Origin: Alphaproteobacteria bacterium
Lineage (GTDB): Bacteria; Pseudomonadota; Alphaproteobacteria; Sphingomonadales; Kordiimonadaceae
Direction of reading: 5' to 3'
DNA: 64,000 nt
Assembly (NCBI GenBank): GCA_021774735.1
Contig: JAJFIS010000022.1
Span: 153,930 to 217,929 of the forward strand
Made by a program: the position numbers and the translations under genes. The notes beneath the pieces were generated by a model that saw nothing but the letters and a program-made list of their open reading frames with translations, did no database searches and was not told the DNA's origin. Below are positions 43,815 to 53,791 of this stretch, piece after piece (position 1 is the stretch's first letter; every line of letters starts with the position of its first letter).

Positions 43815-46205
43815 TTATGCCCTAAGTACCGCCCCTGTGCTTTTCTGCACAGCTGCCATTATTTTAACCGCTATCCCCTCAATTTCACTGTCAGAGAATG
43901 TTTGGTCCTTAGGTTCCATTTTAACAGAAATAGCCACAGACTTTTTGCCCGCTTCAACCCCTTGCCCTTGGTAAACATCGAAAATTATTACATCTGTAAT
44001 TAAATTTTTAGCTACCCCGCGAACTGCTTTAATCAATTTTGCCGCTGCAACATCTTCATCAACAATGAAAGCAAAATCCCGGTGTACAGCTTGCAAGTTT
44101 GACTGCTGCAAAGCCCCTTTAGTGGCTGTGGATTTTTTCGGGGCCGGAATACGGTCCAAAAACACTTCAAAGCCAACAGCCGGACCATCCACATCCAATG
44201 CTGTTAAGGCAGATGGATGTATCTCGCCAAAAGTAGCTAGGACATTCTTAGGCCCCAAGCGCAAGGTACCAGAACGGCCCGGGTGGTAATGACCCCCAGC
44301 CCCGTCCATCACCATCAAATTATCAACCGGCGCTCCAGCGGCGCTCAAGGCTGCTAATGCATCTGCTTTAGCGTCGAAGGCACTAACGCTAGCTTGCGCC
44401 TGCGCCCAGTGACGGGCAGAGACCTTTGCCGTGCGCACACCGCTTGCAACCAACTCTTGCCCTTTTGGCGTGTCATTTTCATATGTAGGCCCAACTTCAA
44501 ATAGCGCCATGCCTTCAGCCCCACGATTTGCATTGCGCTGGGCCGCTTTCAGCAAGTTCGGCAAGATGCTAGGTCGCATGCAATCCAGCTCGCTTGAAAT
44601 TGGATTATCAATCACCAAATCATCGCCGCCGCCGCCAAATGCTATCGCATCGCTACGAGTCATAAAAGACCAAGTAACGGCTTCCATCATGCCACTGGCT
44701 GCCAAAGTGCGCTTAACCGCCCGCGCCCGCTTTTGGCGTGGCGACAGGGTTTTCCCAGCTTTATGGTCTGTCGCCGGCAAGGGAACAGACGGCACATTAT
44801 CAAGTCCGTGAATACGCAAAACATCCTCAACCAGGTCCGCTTCACCGTCCACGTCCACGCGCCAACTTGGCACTTCGAAGGCATAAACACCGCCATTTTC
44901 ACTTACCACCTTAAAACCTAGCTTATCAAGAAGAGCAATGCTGTCAGCAGCAGGTAGATCAAGCCCACCCAGCGTCATAACGCGCTCTGGCCTAAAGGAA
45001 ACTAGCTTTGACCATGTTGGCACTTCGCCCGCTTTTACCATTTCGCTCGCGGTACCGCCGCAAAGGTCCAGTATCATCTGGCTGGCGATAGCCATGCCTG
45101 TATCAATAAACAGCGGATCAACGCCGCGCTCAAACCGGTAACGGGCATCGGTCAATATACCATGCTCCCGCCCGGTTATGGCTGTTTTAATCGGGTCAAA
45201 TAATGCCGCTTCCAAGAAGACGTCTGTGGTTTCATCGGTGCAACCACTCTCCAAGCCCCCAATAACGCCGCCAAAGCCGAGTACGCCTGATCCATCGGCG
45301 ATCACTGTCTCAAAGCCATTTGTGACATAGCTTTTATCATCCAGCGCCGTGAATTTCTCCCCTTCGTCCGCTTTGCGTACAATAATATCACCGTTCAATT
45401 TGCTGGTGTCATAAACATGCAGGGGCCGACCAAGGTCATAGCTAATATAATTTGTAATATCGACCAGCGCAGAAATGGGCCGCATGCCGATCGCCGCCAG
45501 GCGCTTTTGCAGCCATTCGGGGCTTGGGCCATTTTTAATACCAGAAAAAGCTCGTCCTAAAAACCGCGAGCAGCCGTCTGTTGCGATAGATACTCCAACC
45601 GAACTTGCTGCACTAAAATCCACTGTCGGTACCGATAAAGCTCTCAAAGTGCCATGACCGGCTGCCGCTAAATCACGGGCTATACCATAAACACCTAAGC
45701 AATCTTGACGGTTGGGCGTAATCGCCACTTCAATAACCGGGTCGTCGAGCCCCGCCCATTTGGCGTAGCTTTCACCCACGGGTGCATCGGCTGCGAGGTC
45801 AAGGATACCATCATGATCTTCGCCCAGCTCTAATTCTTTCGCTGAGCACATCATGCCGAAGCTATCAACACCGCGAATGGTGGCGTCTTTCAGGGTAAAA
45901 TCAAGGCCGGGAATATAATCACCCTTACGGCCCAATACCGCCTTCATGCCAGCGCGTGCATTAGGGGCACCGCATACGATTTGCACAGTCTCTGTGCCAT
46001 CACTAACTTGACAAACCCGCAATTTATCGGCGTTAGGGTGTGGTTCAGCGGAAATCACTTCGGCAATTTTGAAAACCCCAAGCTTGTCCGCCGGATTATG
46101 AATATCTTCAATTTCCAGCCCAACATTATTTAGCGCCTCAAGCAGAGCTTCCAGCGTAATATCGGTGTCCAAATGGTCTTTTAACCAACTTACTGTAAAT
46201 TTCAT
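43815..46205 (-). CDS. pheT: Phenylalanyl-tRNA synthetase beta subunit
   Basis: 796-residue beta chain of the (alpha-beta)2 enzyme. Domain order is as expected: N-terminal [12 protein letters not shown], tRNA-binding EMAP-like domain (about 40-150), B3/B4 editing domain, B5 (near 400-475), a catalytic-like core and the C-terminal anticodon-binding FDX-ACB domain (about 700-796, beginning near [15 protein letters not shown]). It overlaps pheS by four bases (ATGA). Confidence 0.96.
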   Translation of the reverse strand: MKFTVSWLKDHLDTDITLEALLEALNNVGLEIEDIHNPADKLGVFKIAEVISAEPHPNADKLRVCQVSDGTETVQIVCGAPNARAGMKAVLGRKGDYIPGLDFTLKDATIRGVDSFGMMCSAKELELGEDHDGILDLAADAPVGESYAKWAGLDDPVIEVAITPNRQDCLGVYGIARDLAAAGHGTLRALSVPTVDFSAASSVGVSIATDGCSRFLGRAFSGIKNGPSPEWLQKRLAAIGMRPISALVDITNYISYDLGRPLHVYDTSKLNGDIIVRKADEGEKFTALDDKSYVTNGFETVIADGSGVLGFGGVIGGLESGCTDETTDVFLEAALFDPIKTAITGREHGILTDARYRFERGVDPLFIDTGMAIASQMILDLCGGTASEMVKAGEVPTWSKLVSFRPERVMTLGGLDLPAADSIALLDKLGFKVVSENGGVYAFEVPSWRVDVDGEADLVEDVLRIHGLDNVPSVPLPATDHKAGKTLSPRQKRARAVKRTLAASGMMEAVTWSFMTRSDAIAFGGGGDDLVIDNPISSELDCMRPSILPNLLKAAQRNANRGAEGMALFEVGPTYENDTPKGQELVASGVRTAKVSARHWAQAQASVSAFDAKADALAALSAAGAPVDNLMVMDGAGGHYHPGRSGTLRLGPKNVLATFGEIHPSALTALDVDGPAVGFEVFLDRIPAPKKSTATKGALQQSNLQAVHRDFAFIVDEDVAAAKLIKAVRGVAKNLITDVIIFDVYQGQGVEAGKKSVAISVKMEPKDQTFSDSEIEGIAVKIMAAVQKSTGAVLRA

Positions 46206-47281
46206 CGGCTTAGCCCCCCAGCAATTGTCGGTGCATCGAAGGCCTTAAATCCATAATGTTTTAGCCAGCGACCATCAGCGTCAAAAAAGGCACGAAGGTC
46301 ATTCATGCCGTATTTCAACATGGCTAAGCGGTCGATGCCGCAGCCGAAGGCAAAGCCCTGATATATTTCAGGGTCCAGTTCGCAGGCTTCCAAAACTTTC
46401 CGGTTCACCATGCCGCAGCCTAGAATTTCCAGCCAATCATCGCCTTCGCCAATTTTAACCGTTCCGCCCTTGAAGCTACATTTCACATCCACTTCCATCG
46501 AAGGTTCAGTGAAAGGAAAATAACTGGGTCTAAATCTCAGCGTCACGGCGTCCACTTCAAAGAAAGCTTTCAAGAATGCTTCTAGGCAGCCTTTAAGGTG
46601 ACCCAAATGGGTCGATTTGTCGATGACAAGCCCTTCGACCTGATGGAACATCGGCGTATGCGTGGCATCGCTATCACTGCGGTAAGTGCGCCCCGGCGCG
46701 ATGATGCGTATCGGTGGCTCTTGCGCTATCATGGTGCGGATTTGCACTGGGCTGGTATGGGTGCGCAATAGTTTCCGCTCGCCGTTTGCATCCGGCCTCA
46801 GGTAAAATGTGTCATGCATTTGCCGCGCAGGATGCTCGGGCGGAATATTCAAAGCCGTAAAGTTATGAAAATCATCTTCAAGGTCAGGCCCTTCAGCGAC
46901 ATCAAAGCCAAGGGAGGCAAAAATTTCAGCAATCTCGTCCATCACCTGGCTGATAGGATGCACAGTTCCCATAGCACGAGGAACAGGCGGTAAACTCATG
47001 TCCAGCGTTTCGCTGGTAAGGCGCGCATTCAAAGCCTCCCCGTCCAGCACATCTCTGCGGGCGGCAATGACCGCAGCGATGGTTACTTTCAAACCGTTTA
47101 ATTTTGGCCCCATTTCCCGGCGCTCATCGGGCGTCATTTTACCCATGCCCTTCATCAAGCCTGTTACCCGGCCTTTTTTACCCAGACTTGATACCCTAAT
47201 ACCTTCCAGCGCCGCTAGATCCGCAGCCGCTGCAATTTCAGCCGTAATTTCTGTTTCCAGATTGGCGATGTCCTGTTCCAT
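46202..47281 (-). CDS. pheS: Phenylalanyl-tRNA synthetase alpha subunit
   Basis: 359-residue catalytic subunit. The ATG at 47281 follows GTGGGAT; in-frame codons upstream run through the terminator hairpin and are not likely translated. Class II motifs are seen in [54 protein letters not shown] and the C-terminal [13 protein letters not shown]. The N-terminal coiled coil (about 1-100) binds tRNA. Preceded by an internal terminator and rplT. Confidence 0.96.
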   Translation of the reverse strand: MEQDIANLETEITAEIAAAADLAALEGIRVSSLGKKGRVTGLMKGMGKMTPDERREMGPKLNGLKVTIAAVIAARRDVLDGEALNARLTSETLDMSLPPVPRAMGTVHPISQVMDEIAEIFASLGFDVAEGPDLEDDFHNFTALNIPPEHPARQMHDTFYLRPDANGERKLLRTHTSPVQIRTMIAQEPPIRIIAPGRTYRSDSDATHTPMFHQVEGLVIDKSTHLGHLKGCLEAFLKAFFEVDAVTLRFRPSYFPFTEPSMEVDVKCSFKGGTVKIGEGDDWLEILGCGMVNRKVLEACELDPEIYQGFAFGCGIDRLAMLKYGMNDLRAFFDADGRWLKHYGFKAFDAPTIAGGLSR

Positions 47282-47301
47282 CTTATCCCACCACATTAGT
47301 T

Positions 47302-47338
47302 CAAAACAAAAGGGGGCCGCAGCAAATGCCACGACCCC
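47302..47338 (-). terminator. Intrinsic terminator between rplT and pheS
   Basis: On the minus strand GGGGTCGTGGC pairs with GCTGCGGCCCC (11 pairs including wobbles) around an ATTT loop and is followed by CTTTTGTTTT. It lies about 40 bases after the rplT stop and 21 bases before the pheS start. Partial read-through would reduce pheST relative to ribosomal genes; I found no convincing Phe-rich leader peptide. Confidence 0.75.
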
Positions 47339-47378
47339 TAATTCTTAACGACAATTTCCTTAAGTGGAAACAGCTTAC

Positions 47379-47747
47379 TTACGCAGCTTTACTGTCCAGA
47401 GCGGCCTTGGCTTGATTTACCAAGGCTTCAAAAGCTGCTGGTTCATGAATTGCCAGATCAGAAAGTACCTTACGGTCCAGTTCGATCTCAGCCAATTTCA
47501 GACCATGCATGAAGTTACCATAAGTCAAGCCATGTGCGCGGCTACCAGCGTTAATGCGCTGAATCCACAGGGCACGAAAAGTCCGCTTGCGTGCCTTGCG
47601 GTCACGGTATGCATATTGACCAGCTTTTTCGACAGCTTGCCGAGCTACTTTGATGGTGTTTTTGCGGCGGCCCCAATAGCCTTTTGCTTCACCAAGAACT
47701 TTTTTGTGTTTTGCGTGTGACGTAACACCGCGTTTTACACGAGCCAT
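47379..47747 (-). CDS. rplT: 50S ribosomal protein L20
   Basis: 122-residue L20, starting [19 protein letters not shown] with typical basic N-terminal tail and [35 protein letters not shown] and ALDSKAA at the C-terminus. It binds 23S rRNA early in assembly. It follows rpmI by 26 bases with a GGAGAAAT site. Confidence 0.97.
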   Translation of the reverse strand: MARVKRGVTSHAKHKKVLGEAKGYWGRRKNTIKVARQAVEKAGQYAYRDRKARKRTFRALWIQRINAGSRAHGLTYGNFMHGLKLAEIELDRKVLSDLAIHEPAAFEALVNQAKAALDSKAA

Positions 47748-47773
47748 AATATTTCTCCTTACCTAAACACGGG

Positions 47774-47971
47774 TTAGCCGTTTGGCATAAACTGCTTAAC
47801 GATACGGGCGTCAGCATCATTTAAGATGGTTGTTCCACGCTGATTGCGGATTTGTTTGTTCGTACGCTTGATCATGCCGTGCTGTTTGCCGGACTGTGTC
47901 GCGCGCACTTTGCCAGAGGCGGTAAGGCTGAAGCGTTTTTTAACGCTGCTCTTCGTCTTCATTTTGGGCAT
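47774..47971 (-). CDS. rpmI: 50S ribosomal protein L35
   Basis: 65-residue L35 from ATG 47971 (AAAGGAAAG upstream), starting [20 protein letters not shown] with the expected [18 protein letters not shown] segment. A longer in-frame start is ignored because it would place the ribosome-binding site inside the gene. First gene of the rpmI-rplT-pheS-pheT operon in this window; infC is not adjacent. Confidence 0.96.
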   Translation of the reverse strand: MPKMKTKSSVKKRFSLTASGKVRATQSGKQHGMIKRTNKQIRNQRGTTILNDADARIVKQFMPNG

Positions 47972-48068
47972 TTGCTTTCCTTTCATACCAACTAAGGTCA
48001 TAACATCTAGGATGCTTCATGAACCAACACGGCAGCCCTTGTCGCCGGACGGTTCGGTGAACTGCGGG

Positions 48069-48097
48069 CTTATACCTATGCATTTAGCGCTAAGCAA
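48069..48097 (-). promoter_or_regulatory. Sigma70-type promoter of the rpmI operon
   Basis: On the minus strand TTGCTT (48092-48097) and TATAAG (48069-48074) are separated by exactly 17 bases. The predicted start near 48062 leaves a leader of about 90 bases before rpmI. It explains how the operon is expressed without infC upstream. Confidence 0.55.
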
Positions 48098-48198
48098 GCC
48101 TTTTCAGCAGAAATATTTCGACAAACACCTTTTATTGAATTGAAATTAAGCTTATGGCTTCTTAAGTTAGGATATATCAACGATTGGGAAATTTACTT

Positions 48199-49065
48199 AT
48201 GAAAAAAATATCACTTAAAACACTGTTTTTACTTATATTTCTGCCGACCTTCGCCGCGCAGGCCGATGGCCCTGCTGTTTGGACCATCAGCGATGATGAC
48301 ACCACCATTCATATAACCGGTACCGTTCATATCATTAAACCTGATTTAGTATGGATGCGCGAAGACACAAAATTACTTATACAAAATGCAACTGCGCTGA
48401 TTCTTGAGCTAGATGAAAACCAACAATCCCCCGCAGTTGTGCAGCCCCTAGTGATAAAATATGGCATGTTGCCTGCAGGTCAAAAGCTATCTGAAATCAT
48501 TGGTGCAGAAAAATTTAATGCCATCTTGGCCGCCATGGGTGGTGCCGTACCAGCCCAATCGATTGAACCCATGCGTCCGTGGCTAGCTGCCACAACTATG
48601 ACGGTGGTTAAGATGATGCAAAATGGTTATGATCCAGAATCGGGGGCCGATAAATCCTATATTACCGTTGCCAAAGAAGCAGGCGTCCCCATTCAAGGCT
48701 TGGAAACCGCTGATTTACAGATGGCTGTTTTGGCAAGTTTGGACGGTGACGACGCAACTGATTTTATCGCAATGACTTTAGCTCAAGAAAGTGAAGCTAT
48801 ATCAATTATCGACGAAATGACGAAAGCATGGACAACTCAGGACCATGATAAACTTGCCGCATTGCTGAACGATGGCTTTAAAGAATACCCTGAGATGGCT
48901 GACAAATTACTTAACAGTCGTAATCGGTCATGGGCTATTCAAATGGAAACACTTTTGGAGCGCCCAGGGAGTTTTGTCATTGCGGTTGGTGCAGGCCATT
49001 TAGTCGGTGAAGGTAGCCTGATCGATATTTTGACAAAATCAGGCTATACAGTGACCCAACATTAA
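48199..49065 (+). CDS. TraB/GumN family protein (first of tandem pair)
   Basis: 288-residue exported protein of the TraB/PrgY/GumN family. From ATG 48199 it has a signal peptide (MKKISLKTLFLLIFLPTF ... AQA). Family landmarks are the N-terminal TVHIIKPDLVWM after a DTTIHITG strand, LILELDE with conserved acids, and the C-terminal FVIAVGAGHLVGEGSLIDIL. The GxH and E residues resemble the metalloprotease-like core described for TIKI/TraB relatives; activity here is inference. A paralogue follows 30 bases later. Confidence 0.85.
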   Translation: MKKISLKTLFLLIFLPTFAAQADGPAVWTISDDDTTIHITGTVHIIKPDLVWMREDTKLLIQNATALILELDENQQSPAVVQPLVIKYGMLPAGQKLSEIIGAEKFNAILAAMGGAVPAQSIEPMRPWLAATTMTVVKMMQNGYDPESGADKSYITVAKEAGVPIQGLETADLQMAVLASLDGDDATDFIAMTLAQESEAISIIDEMTKAWTTQDHDKLAALLNDGFKEYPEMADKLLNSRNRSWAIQMETLLERPGSFVIAVGAGHLVGEGSLIDILTKSGYTVTQH

Positions 49066-49095
49066 AGCTTAAGTGAGAGAACAAGGGGAGCGCCC

Positions 49096-49995
49096 GTGGA
49101 ACATGCGAATAAGCTACTATCTGGCTTGCTAGCAACTGTTCTTTGGGCACTCTTCTTTGCTTGGCCCGTTGGCGCTGAGAGCCAAGAACAACCCGCTCGC
49201 TGGGTGCTGAAAGACAGTAATACCACCATCCATATTTTTGGTAGCATCCATGCACTGCCCGAGGGAGTTAAATGGCTAACTTCTGGTACAAAAGCGGCCC
49301 TTCTAAATTCCAACACGGTATATCTGGAAATTAACCCAGCCCAGCAAGACTATTTCACCATGTTCCCTCTCATGGAAAAGCATGGGAAATTACCCAAAGG
49401 CACTAGTTTGCAAGATATTTTAGGTGCTGCACTTTATTCCAAGGTTCAATCCAAGATTATCCCTCTTGGAATTCCTAGCCAAGAACTGCTCTCTTTCCGC
49501 CCTTGGGTCGCAAATTTTTTCCTCACGAGAGCCATGGACAGTGACACCCGTTACAAAAGCAAATACGGCGTTGAAAGAGTGTTGATGCGGCTGGCCCAAC
49601 AAAACTATATTCAAGTTAACGGCCTTGAGGATGCGTCAACTGGGGTTGCTGCTTTAGCGTCCTTAAGCGATGAACAGGCCATCGAGATTTTAAAAGAGAC
49701 ACTGAGCGGCAATTTTACCAATGCCTCTGGTTTAGATGCCATTGTTGAGGCATGGTCCAAAGGCGACCTTGAGCGCATGCTTATACTATCAAACCAAGAT
49801 CCCATATGGGAAAATTATCCAGATTTGAGCCAAAAAATTCTTTATGACCGCAACCATGCTTGGGTAAAAAAAATAAAAGACCTGATGCATGTACCCGGCA
49901 CCTTCTTCATTGCCGTAGGCGCTGCTCACACCACCGGCCCTAACAACCTTATTTTGCTACTTGAAAATGATGGCATGAAAGCCATTCGCCAATGA
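49096..49995 (+). CDS. TraB/GumN family protein (second of tandem pair)
   Basis: 299-residue paralogue of the preceding protein, starting at GTG 49096 with GGGGAG upstream. Signal peptide about 1-26 (ends VGA). Shared features: SNTTIHIFGSIHALPEGVKW, VYLEINPAQ, and TFFIAVGAAHTTGPNNLILLL near the end. The same histidine and glutamate positions are kept in both copies, so both may be functional. It overlaps the glycosylase gene by four bases, giving a three-gene plus-strand unit. Confidence 0.85.
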   Translation: MEHANKLLSGLLATVLWALFFAWPVGAESQEQPARWVLKDSNTTIHIFGSIHALPEGVKWLTSGTKAALLNSNTVYLEINPAQQDYFTMFPLMEKHGKLPKGTSLQDILGAALYSKVQSKIIPLGIPSQELLSFRPWVANFFLTRAMDSDTRYKSKYGVERVLMRLAQQNYIQVNGLEDASTGVAALASLSDEQAIEILKETLSGNFTNASGLDAIVEAWSKGDLERMLILSNQDPIWENYPDLSQKILYDRNHAWVKKIKDLMHVPGTFFIAVGAAHTTGPNNLILLLENDGMKAIRQ

Positions 49996-50633
49996 CATCA
50001 GATGATTATACTCTACACAGAGACGACCACATTAGATCTATGCTCGACCATATAGCAAAGAGCGACCAAAATATTAAAAAAGCCATAGAACAAGTGGGAT
50101 ACCCCAAGGCACGGGTGCGGGACCACAGCTTTACAACGCTTTTAAATGTTATTGTCGGTCAACAGCTTTCCACCAAAGCTGCCGCCACTATTGCAAAGCG
50201 GGTTCATGCCCTGATGGATGATAAAGTTAGCCCAAAAGCCATCATGAATGTTGATGATGCAGCCCTGCGCGGCGCTGGCCTTAGCCGTCAGAAGGTGGTT
50301 TACACACGGTCGCTGGCAGAAGCGGTGACAAGTAAAGCTTTGGACCTTTCGGCCTTGCCCCATATGCCTGATGGTGATGCTGTAGCTGCTATCACGCAGG
50401 TTAAAGGTTTGGGGCGCTGGAGCGCCGAGATTTACTTGATGTTCGCGGTAGGGCGCACCAACCTTTGGCCGGTAGATGATCTGGCAGTGCGCCACGGTAT
50501 CGCGGCGATCATAGGCGGAGAACAACGCCCCAATGCCAAAACAGTGGAAAAATGGGGCAAGCGCTGGCACCCATACCGCAGCACGGTTGCCCTGCTTTCA
50601 TGGCATTATTATTCCAATCCACCTTTGCAATGA
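49992..50633 (+). CDS. DNA-3-methyladenine glycosylase II-like (AlkA family)
   Basis: 213-residue base-excision repair enzyme with the HhH-GPD fold. The helix-hairpin-helix is VKGLGRWSAEIYLMFAVG (near 140-157), followed by the catalytic aspartate in LWPVDDLAVRHG. VGQQLSTKAAATIAKRV near 52-70 is the wedge region. It lacks a C-terminal Fe-S cluster. It removes alkylated purines. Gene context with TraB/GumN proteins has no obvious functional link. Confidence 0.9.
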   Translation: MTSDDYTLHRDDHIRSMLDHIAKSDQNIKKAIEQVGYPKARVRDHSFTTLLNVIVGQQLSTKAAATIAKRVHALMDDKVSPKAIMNVDDAALRGAGLSRQKVVYTRSLAEAVTSKALDLSALPHMPDGDAVAAITQVKGLGRWSAEIYLMFAVGRTNLWPVDDLAVRHGIAAIIGGEQRPNAKTVEKWGKRWHPYRSTVALLSWHYYSNPPLQ

Positions 50634-50896
50634 AAACAGCACATTTAGACGCTGCATAGTTCACCAATCTTCACCCTCGGCGAGCAAAGCGAGGGAAGAT
50701 GGCCCATGCGCCTAAAGGTACATGCAAGTAATTTCGCCCATCCTAAATTTGGTTCAGCATCTACCGGTAGTTTAAGCGCAAATTAACGTTTTATTGAGTG
50801 CTGCGATATCCATGGGCCCTACTTGCGGAGCAGGCGTCTATGTCAAACAAGTTCAAGATGACAAACATTTGTATAGTTACCGCCAACCCAAAATGC
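50634..50896. other. Gene-free stretch after the glycosylase gene
   Basis: No open frame or known RNA recognised. A hairpin of CCCTCG/CGAGGG with flanking TCTT/AAGA pairing lies at about 50669-50700 but has no T run. The rest is unremarkable up to the terminator at 50897. Confidence 0.5.
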
Positions 50897-50925
50897 AAAA
50901 AACTCGGCGATGAAGCCGAGTTTTT
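50897..50925 (-). terminator. Strong intrinsic terminator of infC (bidirectional)
   Basis: ACTCGGC (50902-50908) and GCCGAGT (50915-50921) form a seven-pair stem around GATGAA, with A-rich and T-rich flanks. On the minus strand six T residues follow, 32 bases after the infC stop. It can also act on plus-strand transcripts. Confidence 0.9.
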
Positions 50926-50956
50926 CATAAATTAAATCGATTAAAGCTGCTGAAAT

Positions 50957-51493
50957 TCAGCGCGGTGACAAGATCATAATCATCTGTCGGCCCTCGACCT
51001 TGGGTCGTGCTTCGGTCTTTGCCAAGCTATCCATATCATTGGTTACCCGGTCAAGCACTTGCATGCCCAGCTCTTGGTGGGCCATTTCGCGGCCACGGAA
51101 GCGGATGGATATTTTAACTTTATCGCCATTATCGATAAATTGGCGCACCTTTTTCATCTTGACGTCATAGTCATGAACATCGATGCCGGGGCGCATCTTA
51201 ATCTCTTTCACGTCCTGAATTTTCTGGCTTTTACGCGCAGCATTGGCTTTCTTCTGCGCCTCATATTTAAATTTGCCGTAATCGAGAACTTTACATACAG
51301 GCGGCTTCGCATTGGGCGAAATTTCGACAAGGTCGAGCCCTTCGTCAGCCGCTATTGCCATAGCATCTTCAATTGAAACCTCGCCGTGGTTCTCACCATC
51401 AGCGCCGATAAGTCTAACACGATCTTCGGTAATTCGTTCATTGGTGCGTGGACCTTCCTTTTTGGGCGGTCCCGCCATGTTGCGGCTACGTAT
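50957..51493 (-). CDS. infC: Translation initiation factor IF-3 (probable AUA start)
   Basis: About 178 residues. The N-terminal domain has [21 protein letters not shown] and [17 protein letters not shown]; the linker and C-terminal domain include [17 protein letters not shown] and [19 protein letters not shown]. The nearest ATG (51478) has no ribosome-binding site. Five codons upstream and in frame an ATA at 51493-51491 has AGGAG (51504-51500) six bases away. Non-canonical AUU/AUC/AUA starts are a known self-control device of infC, so I place the start there. thrS lies upstream on the same strand. Confidence 0.92.
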   Translation of the reverse strand: MRSRNMAGPPKKEGPRTNERITEDRVRLIGADGENHGEVSIEDAMAIAADEGLDLVEISPNAKPPVCKVLDYGKFKYEAQKKANAARKSQKIQDVKEIKMRPGIDVHDYDVKMKKVRQFIDNGDKVKISIRFRGREMAHQELGMQVLDRVTNDMDSLAKTEARPKVEGRQMIMILSPR

Positions 51494-51592
51494 GTCTGTC
51501 TCCTGTTTCTTGTCTCATACAAAATATACCGGCGTCATTAACACCGGCTGCGCTTACTATAGCGGCTTTTTTTACCTTTGGCGAGGGCCAGT

Positions 51593-53593
51593 TTAGCCAA
51601 CATCGCCTTCAGGCATTTTTCCTTCCAAAACCAAGGCTTCCAGCGCGGTTTCCAGCGGCAGAACTGTTTGGTTTTTACTGCCCAAGCGGCGCACGGAAAC
51701 CAAACCTTCCTCTTCTTCTTTTTGCCCGACAACTAGTATCGCCGGTACTTTCGCGTGGCTATGCTCGCGGACTTTATAATTGATCTTCTCATTACGCACA
51801 TCAAGACGCGCCCGAAGGCCCGCAGCCACAAGAGCAGCGTGAACCTTGGTCGCATAGGCATCCGCGTCCGACGTAATGGTGGTAACCACTGCCTGCGTCG
51901 GTGCCAGCCACAGCGGCAAACGACCCGCGTAATGTTCGATCATAATGCCGATGAAGCGCTCCAACGTGCCCAAAATGGCCCGGTGCAGCATCACGGGACG
52001 GTGCTTGGCACCATCTTCACCAATATAAGCCGCGTCCAAGCGCTCCGGCAAAACAAAATCGAGCTGCAACGTACCACATTGCCACGTACGGCCAATGGCA
52101 TCTTGCAGGTGGAACTCAAGCTTGGGGCCATAAAAAGCCCCTTCGCCAGGGGCCATTTCATATCTCACGCCGCCAGCTATCAGGGCGTCTTCAAGACCTT
52201 TTTCCGCTTTATCCCAAACATCATCAGCACCTGCGCGCACGTCGGGCCGGGTGGCGAGCAACACTTTCACATCGCCAAAGCCCAGGTCCCTGTAAACACT
52301 GAACAGCAAATTGCAGAAATCAACCGATTCACTGGTGACCTGATCTTCACGGCAGAAAATATGCGCGTCATCCTGCGTCATTTGCCGCACCCGCATCAGG
52401 CCGTGCAGCGCCCCATGGGGCTCATTGCGGTGGCAGCAACCAAATTCAGCAAAGCGAATGGGTAGATCCCGGTATGACTTGGTGCCCTGCTTGAACACTT
52501 GCACATGCGCCGGGCAGTTCATCGGCTTTAAGGCCATCAGCTTGGCACCAGCTGAAATCACAGGAGCGTCGTCATCGGTGCTGGGAATTTCATCAGGCAC
52601 CACAAACATATTTTCTCGGAACTTAGACCAATGGCCCGACTGCTCCCAGAATTTACTATCTAAAATCTGCGGCGTCTTAATCTCTGCGTAGCCTGCATCT
52701 TTCAGCCGCCCACGGATGTAAGCTTCCAGCTGCAACCAGATAAGATAGCCTTGCGGGTGCCAAAAAACCGACCCTTGGGCCTCTTCTTGCAGGTGAAACA
52801 GGTCCATCTCGCGGCCAAGTTTGCGGTGATCGCGCTTGGCGGCTTCCTCTAAGCGGAACAGATAGGCTTTCAGCTCTTTCTTGTCGCGCCAGCAGGTGCC
52901 GTAAATACGGGTCAGCATGGCGTTATTGCTGTCGCCGCGCCAGTAAGCCCCCGCAACCTTCATCAATTTGAACGCCACCCCCACTTTTTTTGTCGTGGGT
53001 AAATGCGGCCCCCGGCACAGGTCTTTCCATGTGCCTTGGCGGTAAATAGTAACTGTTTCACCTGCGGGAATATCCTCGATAATCTCAGCTTTATAAAGCT
53101 CGCCGATATCGCGGAAATGGGCAATCGCTTCGTCGCGGTCCCATTCTTCGCGCTCAATGGCGTCACCGCGAGCGATAATTTCATGCATCTTCGCCTCGAT
53201 CGTCGTGAGATCATCCTCGGTAAAAGGCTTGTCGCGGGCAAAATCATAAAAGAAACCGTCATCAATGTTTGGGCCAATGGTCGCCTGCGTACCGGGGAAC
53301 AGCTCTTGCACTGCTTCGGCCATCACGTGGGCGCAGTCGTGGCGCATCAGGTCCAGCGCTTCAGCTTCATCGCGGTTGGTGACAATACTGATCTCGCTGT
53401 CTTCGCTGATGGGCCGGGACAGATCCCATAGTGCCCCGTTCACCCGCACAGCCAGCGCCGCTTTGGCTAAGCCGGGCCCAATATCCGCCGCCAGCGCTGC
53501 GCCGGTTACCACACCTGTCAATGTCCGAACACTGCCATCAGGAAGCGTCAGGTTAACAGGGGCATTGGCTGCGGCTTGATCATTCATCGTCAT
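51593..53593 (-). CDS. thrS: Threonyl-tRNA synthetase
   Basis: 666 residues. Domain order: TGS (about 12-75, [15 protein letters not shown]), editing/SAD domain with [17 protein letters not shown] near 95, catalytic core with [28 protein letters not shown] (motif 2) and [23 protein letters not shown] (motif 3), and the C-terminal anticodon domain (about 560-666). The zinc ligands Cys and two His are in place. A GGGA site precedes ATG 53593. It heads the thrS-infC unit. Confidence 0.96.
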   Translation of the reverse strand: MTMNDQAAANAPVNLTLPDGSVRTLTGVVTGAALAADIGPGLAKAALAVRVNGALWDLSRPISEDSEISIVTNRDEAEALDLMRHDCAHVMAEAVQELFPGTQATIGPNIDDGFFYDFARDKPFTEDDLTTIEAKMHEIIARGDAIEREEWDRDEAIAHFRDIGELYKAEIIEDIPAGETVTIYRQGTWKDLCRGPHLPTTKKVGVAFKLMKVAGAYWRGDSNNAMLTRIYGTCWRDKKELKAYLFRLEEAAKRDHRKLGREMDLFHLQEEAQGSVFWHPQGYLIWLQLEAYIRGRLKDAGYAEIKTPQILDSKFWEQSGHWSKFRENMFVVPDEIPSTDDDAPVISAGAKLMALKPMNCPAHVQVFKQGTKSYRDLPIRFAEFGCCHRNEPHGALHGLMRVRQMTQDDAHIFCREDQVTSESVDFCNLLFSVYRDLGFGDVKVLLATRPDVRAGADDVWDKAEKGLEDALIAGGVRYEMAPGEGAFYGPKLEFHLQDAIGRTWQCGTLQLDFVLPERLDAAYIGEDGAKHRPVMLHRAILGTLERFIGIMIEHYAGRLPLWLAPTQAVVTTITSDADAYATKVHAALVAAGLRARLDVRNEKINYKVREHSHAKVPAILVVGQKEEEEGLVSVRRLGSKNQTVLPLETALEALVLEGKMPEGDVG

Positions 53594-53791
53594 AGTTCCC
53601 AGTTTTTAGGTGCAAAAGCGCCAAAAATAAAGTGTTTTGAGGCTCTAGCTGGCATCTGGGCTTAAGTCAAGCGGTGAAGGGGGCAATCGCAAATCTCTTG
53701 ATCAACAGGTGAAACTATTTCTTGCCCTCTCAACTATCAGCTGCTTAAACTATCGGCATTGATTATTGATTTATTGGGGGCGATATAGACG

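Noticed and set aside
47282..47332. Phe-containing leader peptide or N-terminal extension of pheS
   Set aside because: The Phe codons come from the terminator T tract, there is no separate stop, and the segment has no ribosome-binding site.
50669..50700. Hairpin after the glycosylase gene as a terminator
   Set aside because: The stem is good but no T tract follows on either strand.
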